Source: JACVRW01 sp963751105 (GTDB lineage: Bacteria > Actinomycetota > Thermoleophilia > Solirubrobacterales > Thermoleophilaceae). Taken from it: a stretch of 64,000 nt of DNA. Positions 24,545 through 32,358 of the stretch are shown here, one piece after another (positions within the stretch are counted from its first letter, which is position 1; each line of letters begins with the position of its first letter). The position numbers were made by a program, and so were the translations under genes. The notes beneath the pieces were generated by a model. The model was not told the DNA's origin, did not search any database, and saw only the letters and a list, made by a program, of their open reading frames with translations. Where the stretch lies: assembly GCA_963751105.1 (NCBI GenBank), contig CAVVTG010000002.1:806001-870000 (forward strand), in the 5' to 3' direction.

Positions 24545-24939
24545 AGCCCTACCGCACCCGGATCGGAGACGTGCCCCTCGCCAAGGGCCTCCGTGAGGAC
24601 GAGGGCTGGATCGACATGCAGGTGCAGTTCTTGATCGATGCTCAGAGCGCGGGCTCGGATGGCCTCGTGGTGGGACGCACGGTCCTGCCGGCCGGTGCGC
24701 GTCATGAACGCCATCTGCATCCCAACGCGGACGAGTTTCTCGTGGTGCTGAGCGGCCACGGGGAGATCTACACCGACGACGGGGAAGAGCCGGCGGGCGA
24801 GGGGGACGTGCTGTTCACTCCCCGCGGCCACTGGCACGGCTTCAACAACACCTCGGACGGCGAAGTGCTGCTCTTCTGGGGCTGGAGCGGCGCGGGCTCG
24901 CTGGAGGCGGCCGGCTATGGCCTCCCCGGCGACGGATGA
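24541..24939 (+). CDS. Cupin-domain protein
   Basis: A protein of 132 residues starting at GTG 24541 (GTGA overlap). The two cupin motifs are visible: motif 1 HERHLHPNADEFLVVLSGHGE with His/His/Glu metal ligands and motif 2 LFTPRGHWHGFNNT with the last His. A single-domain beta-barrel that may act as an isomerase, dioxygenase or lactone/sugar-handling enzyme. Its place between a beta-hydroxyacid dehydrogenase and a hydratase-like gene argues for a metabolic role. Function not identified. Confidence 0.85.
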   Translation: MKPYRTRIGDVPLAKGLREDEGWIDMQVQFLIDAQSAGSDGLVVGRTVLPAGARHERHLHPNADEFLVVLSGHGEIYTDDGEEPAGEGDVLFTPRGHWHGFNNTSDGEVLLFWGWSGAGSLEAAGYGLPGDG

Positions 24940-25627
24940 TCTCGCCGCCGATCCCCGCGTGGCCCGCGGGATGGCGGCACAGCTGAGGCGACGCGGTGAA
25001 GCGCTGGCGGCCGGAGATCGCGCACTCGGCTGGAAGCTCGGGTTCGGGTCGCCCGCCGCTCTGCAGAAGCTCGATATCGCCGCACCGCTGGTCGGCTTCC
25101 TCCTGGCGTCGGGGCGCCACGACTCGGGAATCTGCGTGCCGCTCGGCGATTGGGTCAATCCGGCGCTTGAGCCGGAGGTCGCCGTCCATCTGGGGCAGGA
25201 CGTTCCCGCCGGCGCGGATCCCGAGACGCTGCGCGGCGCGATAGCCGGAATCGGCCCGGCCTTCGAGCTGGCTGACGTAGACCCGCCCCCGGAGGACGTG
25301 GAGCAGATCCTGAGTGGAGACATCTTTCAACGCGGGAGCGTCGTCGGAGCGCCGGCCGAGGTCGGTTCTGTCGCGGGCTTGACCGCCCACGTGTCGATCA
25401 ACGATGCGGAGCCCGTACGCGTGGATGACGTCGAGGAGCTCACCGGCGAGACGCTGGGCCTCGTGCGCCACGCCGCCGACCTGCTCGCTGCATTCGGAGA
25501 ACGACTGCGGGCCGGCGAGATCGTGATCACCGGTTCGGTGGTGCCGCCGCTGTCCGTCACGCCGGGCGACCGGGTCGACTACCGGCTCGATCCGCTTGGC
25601 CGGCTGTCCATCCGTTTTGAGGAGTAG
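24917..25627 (+). CDS. 2-keto-4-pentenoate hydratase family protein (MhpD/HpaH/BphE-like)
   Basis: A protein of 236 residues overlapping the cupin by 23 bases. The family opening GWKLGFGSPAALQKLDIAAPLVGFLL, the acidic metal-binding EPEVAVHL and the central GPAFELADVD match 2-hydroxypenta-2,4-dienoate and 2-oxohept-3-ene-1,7-dioate hydratases. These enzymes add water to a dienol acid produced by C-C hydrolysis in meta-cleavage routes, giving a 4-hydroxy-2-oxo acid that an aldolase then splits. The alpha/beta hydrolase at 17111 and DapA-like lyase at 12629 could fill the flanking steps. Related decarboxylases share the fold, so hydratase is probable rather than certain. Confidence 0.82.
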   Translation: MASPATDDLAADPRVARGMAAQLRRRGEALAAGDRALGWKLGFGSPAALQKLDIAAPLVGFLLASGRHDSGICVPLGDWVNPALEPEVAVHLGQDVPAGADPETLRGAIAGIGPAFELADVDPPPEDVEQILSGDIFQRGSVVGAPAEVGSVAGLTAHVSINDAEPVRVDDVEELTGETLGLVRHAADLLAAFGERLRAGEIVITGSVVPPLSVTPGDRVDYRLDPLGRLSIRFEE

Positions 25628-26668
25628 ATGTCGATGCGCGCTGCCGTGATCTCTCAGATCGGGACTGAGCCAACTCTCGGCGAGTTGCCCGATCCGGATC
25701 CCGAGGCGCTTGTGGCGCCGGAGTGGCCGGTCGCCAGCTCTGAGGGCGGGACCCCGGTCCCGCCTCCCCTGACGCTGATCGACGTGCGCAGCGGCTCGCT
25801 GAACCCGCTTGACCTCCACGTCGGAGCCGGGCGCTTCTTTCAGGGTCCGCCGCAGGTTCCGTACGCGCCCGGTGTGGAGGGCGCCGGCGTGGTGGTGCGC
25901 TCCGAGGCCGTCCCGCCGGGCACGCGCGTGCGCTTCGAGGTCGGTCATCCCGGATACGGGACCAACGGCTCGCTGGTGGAGCGGGCCGTAGCACCCGACT
26001 CAACGCTCGTGGAGCTCCCCGAGGAGGTCGACGACGACAGTGCTGCCGCGGTCGGCGTGGCCGGCATCACGGCGATGCGGGCGCTCGACCTGCTCGAGCT
26101 CGGCGAAGGGGAAAGCGTGCTGGTGCTGGGCGCCACCGGCGCGATTGGACAGCTAGCCGTGCAACTGGCCCGGATTGCCGGCGCCGGGCGCGTGATCGCC
26201 GCGGGTCGCAATCGGCAGGGCTTGGCGCGCGCTTGCGAGCTGGGGGCCGACTCGGCCGTTGAGCTGGACGGTCGCGACCGCGACGAGCTGGCGGGTGCCT
26301 TCAGGGACGCGGCCGGTGGCCGAGGAGTGGACGCGGTGGTTGATCCGCTCTGGGGCGAGCCGGCGATGGCGGCTCTGTCCGCCGGCGCCTTCGGGGTGCG
26401 CCTGGTCAACTTCGGCCAGGCGGCCGCGGGCGAGACCACCATGTCGTCCGTTCCGCTGCGCAACAACCGCGCCACCGTGCTCGGGATCTCCACGGCGATG
26501 GACCCGCCGGAGCTGCGTCGCGAGCGCTGCGCCCGTGTGCTCGACCTGGTTGCGAGTGGGCGTGTTCAGGTCGACCACGATGTACTGCCGCTGGAGCAGG
26601 TGGCCGAGGCCTGGCGCCGACAGGCCACGTCGCCGCGGCGAAAGCTCGTCCTTCGGATTGAGCCGTGA
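25628..26668 (+). CDS. MDR-superfamily NADPH:quinone oxidoreductase-like protein (paralogue of 19137)
   Basis: A protein of 346 residues from ATG 25628, immediately after the hydratase. Start MRAAVISQIG, Rossmann motif VLGATGAIGQLAVQLARIAGA and end VLPLEQVAEAWRRQATSPRR parallel the gene at 19137 throughout. It differs by an insertion of about 20 residues near position 35 (EWPVASSEGGTPVPPP). Zinc ligands are absent. Probably reduces or oxidises an enone/quinone-like intermediate. The SDR gene follows by GTGA overlap. Confidence 0.86.
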   Translation: MSMRAAVISQIGTEPTLGELPDPDPEALVAPEWPVASSEGGTPVPPPLTLIDVRSGSLNPLDLHVGAGRFFQGPPQVPYAPGVEGAGVVVRSEAVPPGTRVRFEVGHPGYGTNGSLVERAVAPDSTLVELPEEVDDDSAAAVGVAGITAMRALDLLELGEGESVLVLGATGAIGQLAVQLARIAGAGRVIAAGRNRQGLARACELGADSAVELDGRDRDELAGAFRDAAGGRGVDAVVDPLWGEPAMAALSAGAFGVRLVNFGQAAAGETTMSSVPLRNNRATVLGISTAMDPPELRRERCARVLDLVASGRVQVDHDVLPLEQVAEAWRRQATSPRRKLVLRIEP

Positions 26669-27381
26669 GCCCCGACCCGGTCCTGTTCATCACCGGTGCG
26701 TCGAGCGGCATCGGCGCCGCCACCGCCCGGACCGCCGCCGCAGCCGGCTATCGGCTGGTGCTTGCGGCTCGGCGCGAACCCGAGCTGCGTCGGCTGGCGG
26801 AGGAGCTCGGCGGCCCCGAGAGAGCACTGGCTACAGCCGGCGACGTGGCCGACTGGGACGACCAGCAGCGCTTCGTTGCGTCGGCCCTCGATCACTTCGG
26901 CCGCGTCGACGCCGTTCTGGCCAATGCTGGGGTGGCGGGGCGCCGCAGCTTCTTGGCGGACGACGTCGAGCAGTGGCGAGGCATGGTCCTGACCAACGTG
27001 CTCGGAGTTGCGCTGACCATCCGGGCGACCCTGCCCCACATGCTCGACCGTGGCACCGGCGACTACCTCATCACCAGCTCGGTCGGGGGGCGGCGGGTGA
27101 TGGCGGGCTCGCTCTACTCGGCCACCAAACACGCCGTCACCGCCATCGGGCTCGGACTGCGAGCCGAGTTGCGGCAACTCCACGACAACAAGCGCATCCG
27201 CGTGACCATCCTCGAACCGGGCATGACCGACACCGAGATCTTCGACAACCGGCCAGAGCTGAGGCCCGAGTCGATGATTCGTGCCGAGGACGTGGCGCGC
27301 GCGGCCACCTATGCGCTGGCCCAGCCGCCGGACGTCGAGCTCAACGAGATCATGGTGATGGCTACGAGCCAGGACCGCTAG
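26665..27381 (+). CDS. Short-chain dehydrogenase/reductase
   Basis: A protein of 238 residues from GTG 26665. Complete classical SDR: cofactor motif TGASSGIG at residues 9-16, NAGVAG, catalytic Ser in ITSSVGG and the Tyr-Lys pair in YSATKHA, then LEPGMTDTE. An NAD(P)-dependent alcohol/ketone oxidoreductase that ends the co-directional catabolic run. Its stop overlaps the stop of the convergent M24 gene by four bases (CTAG). Confidence 0.9.
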   Translation: MSPDPVLFITGASSGIGAATARTAAAAGYRLVLAARREPELRRLAEELGGPERALATAGDVADWDDQQRFVASALDHFGRVDAVLANAGVAGRRSFLADDVEQWRGMVLTNVLGVALTIRATLPHMLDRGTGDYLITSSVGGRRVMAGSLYSATKHAVTAIGLGLRAELRQLHDNKRIRVTILEPGMTDTEIFDNRPELRPESMIRAEDVARAATYALAQPPDVELNEIMVMATSQDR

Positions 27382-28484
27382 AGGCGTACGAGTCCGCGCT
27401 CAGCCCGGTGCAGACGCTCCGCGCCGTCGTGCGTGACGCGCACCAGCTCGCCCGTCTGCACCCCGGCTCGCTCGTCCGTGGTGATCACGTTTGGCTGGAT
27501 CACCAGGGTCATCCCTTCCTCGAGAACGAAGTCGGGTACCTTCTCGAGCGCCCGGCTGGCGCTGCCGAGGACCGGTGGCAGATAGCCGCCGACGAAACCG
27601 TGTACGAGGTCGTCGCGAATGGTGAAGCCGGCCTCCTCGATCACGCTCGAGGCTTCCACGAGCTCCAGCGCCGTCGCCCCTGGCCGTAGGCACGCGAGCA
27701 GGGCATCGAAGGCGGCGTCGGCCACCTCGTGCAGTTCACGAAACAAGGCGGTTGGCTCGTCGCCGACGGTGAACGTGCGCAGCACCTGGCCCGTGTAGCC
27801 CCAGAACGACGCGCTCAACTCGCAGGTAAGCGCATCGCCGCGTTGCAGCTCCCGCCGTGCCGGCCACTGGGCCGGCACGCTCATCGCGGGAGCTCCCATC
27901 GCCGTCACGCCGAAGTAATGGATGTGGGTGGTCGCCCCGCGGCCCGCGTAAGCGCGCTCGACGATGTTGCCCAGCTCGCGTTCGTCGACTCCGGCAGCCG
28001 CCTCGCCTCGTAGAGCAGCCAGGCCGGCGTCGGTGAGCTCGGCGCCCACCGTGAGCCAGTCGATCTCCTCCGCGGACTTGCGCAGGCGCAGCTCGGTGTA
28101 GGCGGCGTCCAGCGACACCACGCGTCCCGCGAGCTCCCCGAGGGTGCTGTGAGCGCGGTAGCCGAGCGGCCCGATCACTCCCACGCCCGCACCGGACGCG
28201 CCCCGGCGCCTGAGCTCGTCCACGGCCGTGGCCATCGGCTGGGCCCCTGCCCAGCGCACATCGCATTCCGTGGCCACACGCTGAGCGTTGGGAACGTGGT
28301 TGTAGAAGTTGACCAAGAGGAGGTCGCGCTCGCCGCGTGAGATCAGCGCGAGCGCCTCACGAGTGACCGGCCAGCGCGTGAGCCAGGCGACCGCCGGCCC
28401 AGAGCGGTTCGCCCCGTACAGGAGGACGTGCTCGACATCGTGCGCTTCCATCGCGACGGCCAGCGCATCGTGGCGCCGGCCCAT
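27378..28484 (-). CDS. M24 (creatinase/aminopeptidase P fold) family protein with lost metal ligands
   Basis: At least 368 residues from ATG 28484. In-frame, recognisable N-terminal sequence (YPRFSDAEMGRRHDAL) extends upstream to a CTG at 28538-28536 that overlaps the stop of the preceding gene, so the protein may be 18 residues longer. The pita-bread domain is clear (RLRKSAEEIDWL, GYTGQVLRTFTVGDEP, DDLVHGFVGGYLPP, EEGMTLVIQPNV). Compared with the five-ligand metal site, the residues here read Glu, Gln, His, Gln, Gly, so dinuclear metal binding is improbable. Creatinase is a metal-free member of this fold, hence a C-N hydrolase is possible. Paired with the next M24 gene. Confidence 0.82.
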   Translation of the reverse strand: MGRRHDALAVAMEAHDVEHVLLYGANRSGPAVAWLTRWPVTREALALISRGERDLLLVNFYNHVPNAQRVATECDVRWAGAQPMATAVDELRRRGASGAGVGVIGPLGYRAHSTLGELAGRVVSLDAAYTELRLRKSAEEIDWLTVGAELTDAGLAALRGEAAAGVDERELGNIVERAYAGRGATTHIHYFGVTAMGAPAMSVPAQWPARRELQRGDALTCELSASFWGYTGQVLRTFTVGDEPTALFRELHEVADAAFDALLACLRPGATALELVEASSVIEEAGFTIRDDLVHGFVGGYLPPVLGSASRALEKVPDFVLEEGMTLVIQPNVITTDERAGVQTGELVRVTHDGAERLHRAERGLVRL

Positions 28485-28534
28485 CTCCGCGTCGCTGAAG
28501 CGGGGGTAGGGCGATGAGTCGAGGAGCTCCTGGT

Positions 28535-29908
28535 TCAGGGCAGGACGGCCGCAGCGCCGGTGTCGCCAATCGGACGGCCGTTGATCGGCGCCGCCTCCTG
28601 GACGTCGGGATCGAGCCTCGTATTGAGATTCGACTGCGGTTCGCGCTCGAGTGGGAGGGTGCCGCCGACGGTGTAGTAGGGCTTGCCGGCCACGAGCAGG
28701 TCCTCGGCGGGGAAGCGGGTGATCACCTCGCAGCCCTGCTTGGTCACCACGAGCTGCTCTTCGATGCGAGCTGCGCTCCAGCCGTCAGCCGCCGGCCAGA
28801 ACGTCTCGAGCGCGAACACCATTCCCTCCTGGATCTCCTCGGGATGATCGAGTGACACCAGGCGGCTGAAGATCGGCTTCTCCCAGATGGCGAGCCCCAC
28901 ACCGTGCCCGAACTGCAGGGCGAAGGCCGCCTCCTCGTTGGGGAAGCCGAACTCCTCGGCCCGGGGCCAGATCGAGACCACCTCGGCGGTGGTCACACCG
29001 GGGCGTATGAGGTCGATGGCCGCGTCGAGGTAGTAGCGGCACCGCTTGTACGCGTCGACCAGAGCGCGCGAAGCGCTGCCCACTGCAAAGGTGCGGTAGT
29101 AGCAGGTCCGGTAGCCGTTGAAGCTGTGCAGGATGTCGAAGTAGGCCGGATCACCGGGGCGCAGCGAGCGGTCGGTATAGACGTGGGGATGGGGGTTGCA
29201 GCGCTCGCCCGAGATCGCGTTGACCCCTTCCACGAACTCGGAACCCATCTCGTACAGCACCCGGTTGACGAGGGCGACACACTCGTTCTCGCGCATGCCC
29301 GGCCGCATCTCCCGGTAGAGCTCCTCGTAGGCGGCGTCGACCATCATGCAGGCCGTGTTGAGGAGAGTGATCTCGTCCTTGGTCTTGATCTGCCGCGCTT
29401 CCTGCATCAGCTGCTGACCGTCGACCACCTGTATGCCCTCGGCCTGAAGCGCAAAGAACACGGCGGTCTCCGCTGCGTCCACTCCCACCGGCTCCGACAA
29501 CAGGTCACGTTCTTCGAGCTCGATGCGGATCTTGCGCGCCACGCTCTCGGCCCGGCCGGACTCCTTCGACATCGCGCCCCGCATGGTCGATATACCCGCG
29601 CGCGAGCGGCCGTCGCCGAGCCACGGGTTGTAGAGCTCGTGGTGGCGGGCGGCTGAGCCGAAGTCCCACATGATCGGGGCCTCGCCCTGGGGGAGGAGAC
29701 AGAAGCGGTTGAGCTTGTCCTGCGCCCAGGTGCCGATGTGCGTGGCCGTGACGTAACGAATATTGGTCATGTCGAAGCACAGGAGGGCTCCCAGCTCCGA
29801 GCTCGCCAGAAGGGAGCTCACCCGCGCGAGGCGCTCCTCGCGGAGCCGGTCGTAGCGAATGCGCTCCTCCCAGTCGACGCCCATCAAGCCGTAGGTGTGC
29901 AACGCCAT
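28535..29908 (-). CDS. M24 (creatinase/Xaa-Pro peptidase/DddP-like) family protein
   Basis: A protein of 457 residues from ATG 29908. The N-terminal creatinase domain (LGALLCFDMTNIRYVTATHIG ... APIMWDFGSAARHHELYNPW) resembles that of DddP-type lyases, and the C-terminal pita-bread domain follows (ARQIKTKDEITLL ...). Metal-ligand positions read Asp (FDILHSF), Cys in place of the second Asp (GYRTCYYRT), His (GHGVG), Glu (ALETFW), Glu (RIEEQLVV): four of five. It may be a peptidase, a C-N or C-S bond-cleaving enzyme; the change makes peptidase activity doubtful. First gene of a two-gene operon under a perfect LacI-type palindrome, divergent from the dehydrogenase at 30077. Confidence 0.84.
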   Translation of the reverse strand: MALHTYGLMGVDWEERIRYDRLREERLARVSSLLASSELGALLCFDMTNIRYVTATHIGTWAQDKLNRFCLLPQGEAPIMWDFGSAARHHELYNPWLGDGRSRAGISTMRGAMSKESGRAESVARKIRIELEERDLLSEPVGVDAAETAVFFALQAEGIQVVDGQQLMQEARQIKTKDEITLLNTACMMVDAAYEELYREMRPGMRENECVALVNRVLYEMGSEFVEGVNAISGERCNPHPHVYTDRSLRPGDPAYFDILHSFNGYRTCYYRTFAVGSASRALVDAYKRCRYYLDAAIDLIRPGVTTAEVVSIWPRAEEFGFPNEEAAFALQFGHGVGLAIWEKPIFSRLVSLDHPEEIQEGMVFALETFWPAADGWSAARIEEQLVVTKQGCEVITRFPAEDLLVAGKPYYTVGGTLPLEREPQSNLNTRLDPDVQEAAPINGRPIGDTGAAAVLP

Positions 29909-29955
29909 CGGTCTTCACTCCCAGCCGGTTGCACCGCCGTTCGGCGGTGTCGGTG

Positions 29956-29969
29956 TGCAATCGATTGCA
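29956..29969. promoter_or_regulatory. Perfect LacI-type operator upstream of the M24 operon
   Basis: TGCAATCGATTGCA is a perfect 14-base palindrome, 48 bases before the M24 start. On the minus strand GATAGC, a weak -10-like element, directly precedes it. Its core is identical to that of the 20-base palindrome at 5761. Confidence 0.75.
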
Positions 29970-29996
29970 GGCTATCACGGCGCGGACAGCCTGAGA

Positions 29997-30040
29997 TTGA
30001 CCGTCCGCTTTTGGCCCGGTAGAGTGTGCAATCGTTTGCA
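29997..30040 (+). promoter_or_regulatory. Promoter and LacI-type operator of the second beta-hydroxyacid dehydrogenase gene
   Basis: TTGACC (29997-30002), 17 bases, TAGAGT (30020-30025) make a sigma-70-like promoter. TGCAATCGTTTGCA (30027-30040) starts two bases after the -10, the same arrangement as at 7711-7743. A repressor bound here would cover the transcription start. Confidence 0.7.
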
Positions 30041-30076
30041 AAAGCAGGACGGGTAGAGAGGCGGAGGACCGAGACG

Positions 30077-31042
30077 ATGGCCGATGGCGGGCTCAACGAC
30101 AGGAAGCTTGGCTGGGTGGGCGCCGGGCGCATGGGATCGTCGCTGGCCTCGCGCCTGCTCAACGCCGGCTGCGATGTGGCGGTGTACAACCGCACCAAGG
30201 CCAAGACCGCGCCTCTGGCCGACCTCGGAGCCACGGTGGTCGACTCACCGCGCGACCTCGCGGATCGCGAGATCGTGTTCACGATGGTCGCGGGGCCGGC
30301 CGACTTCAAGGAGGTGGTCTGCGGAGAGCATGGCTTGCTTGCCGCAGACCACGCGCCGCAGGTCATAGTCGACAGCACGACCGTCTCGCCGGCCGCCTCG
30401 GCCGAGGTCCGTGTCGAGACCGAGCGGCGCGGCACGCAGCTGGTGGCTGCGCCGGTGAGCGGCAACCCCAAGGTCGTCGACGTCGGGAAGCTCACGATCG
30501 TGGCCTCGGGGCCCGAGGACGCCTTCGAGATGGTGCGCCCACTGCTCGAGCTGTTGGGCGCGGGCGTGACCTATGTCGGCGAAGGCGAGCGGGCCCGGCT
30601 CGTGAAGATCTGCCACAACGTCATGCTCGGGGTGGTGGCCCAGTCGCTTGCGGAGATCACCGTACTGGCCGAAAAGGGGGGCATAGCAAGAGCCGACTTC
30701 CTCGACTTCCTGAACAACAGCGTCATGGGGTCGATGTTCACGCGCTACAAGACCCCCGCACTGGTGAACCTGGACTTCACGCCCACCTTCACTCCGGAGC
30801 TGCTGCTCAAGGACTTTGACCTCGGCTTCGAGGCCGCCCGGGGTCACGGCGTGCCGATGCCGGTGGCCGCTGTCGCTGCCGAGATCGTCCGGGCCATGCG
30901 AGGCTCGGGGTACGAGGACAAGGACTTTGCCGCCCTGCTCGAGATCGAGGCGCTCGGATCGGGGCTCGACCTGCTCCCCGAGGACGTCGCCGTCTCTGAC
31001 GGGCTCGAGGCGAGCATGGACGGCGCGCCGGTTCGAGCCTGA
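30077..31042 (+). CDS. NAD(P)-dependent beta-hydroxyacid dehydrogenase (3-hydroxyisobutyrate dehydrogenase family)
   Basis: A protein of 321 residues from ATG 30077, chosen because GCGGAGG stands nine bases before it and an in-frame GTG at 30026 lies inside the operator. Rossmann motif LGWVGAGRMGSSLASRLLNAG, substrate motif AAPVSGNPKVVDVGKL and catalytic lysine in RLVKICHNV. A C-terminal tail of about 30 residues is extra. Probably oxidises a beta-hydroxy acid of the same regulon. Only distantly similar to the paralogue at 23636, so different substrates are likely. Followed by an SDR. Confidence 0.9.
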   Translation: MADGGLNDRKLGWVGAGRMGSSLASRLLNAGCDVAVYNRTKAKTAPLADLGATVVDSPRDLADREIVFTMVAGPADFKEVVCGEHGLLAADHAPQVIVDSTTVSPAASAEVRVETERRGTQLVAAPVSGNPKVVDVGKLTIVASGPEDAFEMVRPLLELLGAGVTYVGEGERARLVKICHNVMLGVVAQSLAEITVLAEKGGIARADFLDFLNNSVMGSMFTRYKTPALVNLDFTPTFTPELLLKDFDLGFEAARGHGVPMPVAAVAAEIVRAMRGSGYEDKDFAALLEIEALGSGLDLLPEDVAVSDGLEASMDGAPVRA

Positions 31043-31058
31043 CCCGCCGGGGACTGAC

Positions 31059-31820
31059 GTGAAGCATGCGGTGGTCACGGGGGCCGGTAGCGGAATAGGC
31101 GCCGCCACCGCCAAGGCGCTCGCGCGCGACGGGTTTCGAGTGGGGTTGCTCGACCTGCGCGGAGACGCGGGCGCCGCAGTAGAGCGCGACATCGCGGTGC
31201 GCGGTGGGACGGCCTACTCACTGGAGCTGGACGTGACCGACGCCGACGGGGTCACCTCGGCCTTCGAGCGCGTTCGCGGCATCCAGACGGACCTGTCGGT
31301 GCTCGTGAACAGCGCGGGCGTAGTGGCCGTGGCCCCCTTCGAGGAGTTCTCGCCTGAGGTCTGGCGGCGCACCTACGAGGTCAACGTCATCGGCACCTAC
31401 CTCGCGATGGTGGCGGCGCTGCCGGGGCTGCAAGCTGCGGAGGAGCCGGCTCGCGTGATCAACGTGGCCTCTGCGGCCGCCAAGCGTGCCGGTCCGTTCA
31501 CCGCCCCCTACAACGCCTCGAAAGCGGCGGTGATCAGCCTGTCGCGAACGGCCGCCGCCGCGTGGGCCCCGGAAGTGCTCGTGAACAGCGTCTGTCCAGG
31601 ATTGATCGATACACCGATGTGGCGCGACATGGATCGGCGCCTCGAGGAGTTGAACGCCGGACCGGGAACCAGCCTCGCCGACCGAGTCGCCGACCTTCCG
31701 ATCGTTCGCGCCGGGACCGCGGAGGAGGTCGCCGAGGTGATCGCTGCCCTCGCCGGTCCCGCAGGCGCCTATGTCGTCGGCGAGGACCTCAACGTGAGCG
31801 GTGGCCTCGTGATGCACTAG
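31059..31820 (+). CDS. Short-chain dehydrogenase/reductase
   Basis: A protein of 253 residues starting at GTG 31059. Classical SDR features: VTGAGSGIGAATAKALA, LDVTDADG, NSAGVV, catalytic Ser in NVASAAAKR and YNASKAAV with Tyr and Lys, then VCPGLIDTPM and the C-terminal GEDLNVSGG. An NAD(P)-dependent dehydrogenase of the FabG-like type. It follows the dehydrogenase by 16 bases and shares its LacI-controlled promoter. Its stop overlaps that of the convergent SnoaL-like gene within CTAG. Confidence 0.9.
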   Translation: MKHAVVTGAGSGIGAATAKALARDGFRVGLLDLRGDAGAAVERDIAVRGGTAYSLELDVTDADGVTSAFERVRGIQTDLSVLVNSAGVVAVAPFEEFSPEVWRRTYEVNVIGTYLAMVAALPGLQAAEEPARVINVASAAAKRAGPFTAPYNASKAAVISLSRTAAAAWAPEVLVNSVCPGLIDTPMWRDMDRRLEELNAGPGTSLADRVADLPIVRAGTAEEVAEVIAALAGPAGAYVVGEDLNVSGGLVMH

Positions 31821-31837
31821 CCCGCGGCGCGGGCTAG
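31817..31837. terminator. Bidirectional hairpin at the convergent gene ends
   Basis: CTAGCCCGC (31817-31825) pairs perfectly with GCGGGCTAG (31829-31837) across a three-base loop. It contains both overlapping stop codons of the convergent genes, so it may serve as a shared terminator although no T-run follows. Confidence 0.55.
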
Positions 31838-32251
31838 AAAGGCGAGGATGGCCGCGGTGTCGTAGTGGAACATCTGGGCGCGGGCGAACTTGCCGTCGCG
31901 CACCCGATAGATGGCCAGGACCGGCGACTCGAAGCGCTCGCCGCTCGGACTCAGAGCCCGCTGCGTGTACTCGACGGTGACCTCCTCACCCTCGGCGGCC
32001 ACGATCCGCGGATCCATCCGGCGCTCGGTCTCCGTCGGCTGCAGCGGCCCCCACGTGCCGAGCCAGGTCGTCTCCGGAGCGGTCTCCAGCCGCTCGCGCA
32101 TGGTCTCCTTGCCGCGCAAGCTGCCGCCGTAGGGCAGCGACGGCGCGTCGTGGAGCTCGACGTCGTCGTGAAAGACGGCGAACAGGCCGTCCCGGTCGCG
32201 TGCCTCGATTGCTCGAAAGGCGCTCAGCACCACGTCTGCGCTTCTCTCCAC
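31817..32251 (-). CDS. SnoaL-like/NTF2-fold protein
   Basis: A protein of 144 residues starting at GTG 32251 with GGAG six bases before. It begins VERSADVVLSAFRAIEARDRDGLFAVFHDDVELHDA, the standard SnoaL-like opening with an acidic pocket residue pair, and ends in AIYRVRDGKFARAQMFHYDT. Such cone-fold proteins act as small cyclases, dehydratases or isomerases, or have no known role. A perfect TATAAT on the minus strand lies about 40 bases upstream. Stands alone, convergent to the SDR and divergent from the S15 gene. Confidence 0.8.
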   Translation of the reverse strand: MERSADVVLSAFRAIEARDRDGLFAVFHDDVELHDAPSLPYGGSLRGKETMRERLETAPETTWLGTWGPLQPTETERRMDPRIVAAEGEEVTVEYTQRALSPSGERFESPVLAIYRVRDGKFARAQMFHYDTAAILAFLARAAG

Positions 32252-32290
32252 GGAAGCTCCGATCCCTGTGAGGTCGAACCTGATAGGCGA

Positions 32291-32334
32291 ATTATAGAGG
32301 ATACACTCTAAAACGTCGTGGTGTTCAGGAACAC
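32291..32334. promoter_or_regulatory. Divergent promoter region with two inverted repeats
   Basis: On the minus strand TATAAT (plus 32291-32296) is a consensus -10 for the SnoaL-like gene. TAGAG-N6-CTCTA (32295-32310) touches it and looks like an operator. GTGTTC-AG-GAACAC (32321-32334) is a second, perfect 6-base inverted repeat. Neither resembles the LacI operators of the window. Confidence 0.5.
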
Positions 32335-32358
32335 ACGAGCCGGGGAATCCTCGGAGCG

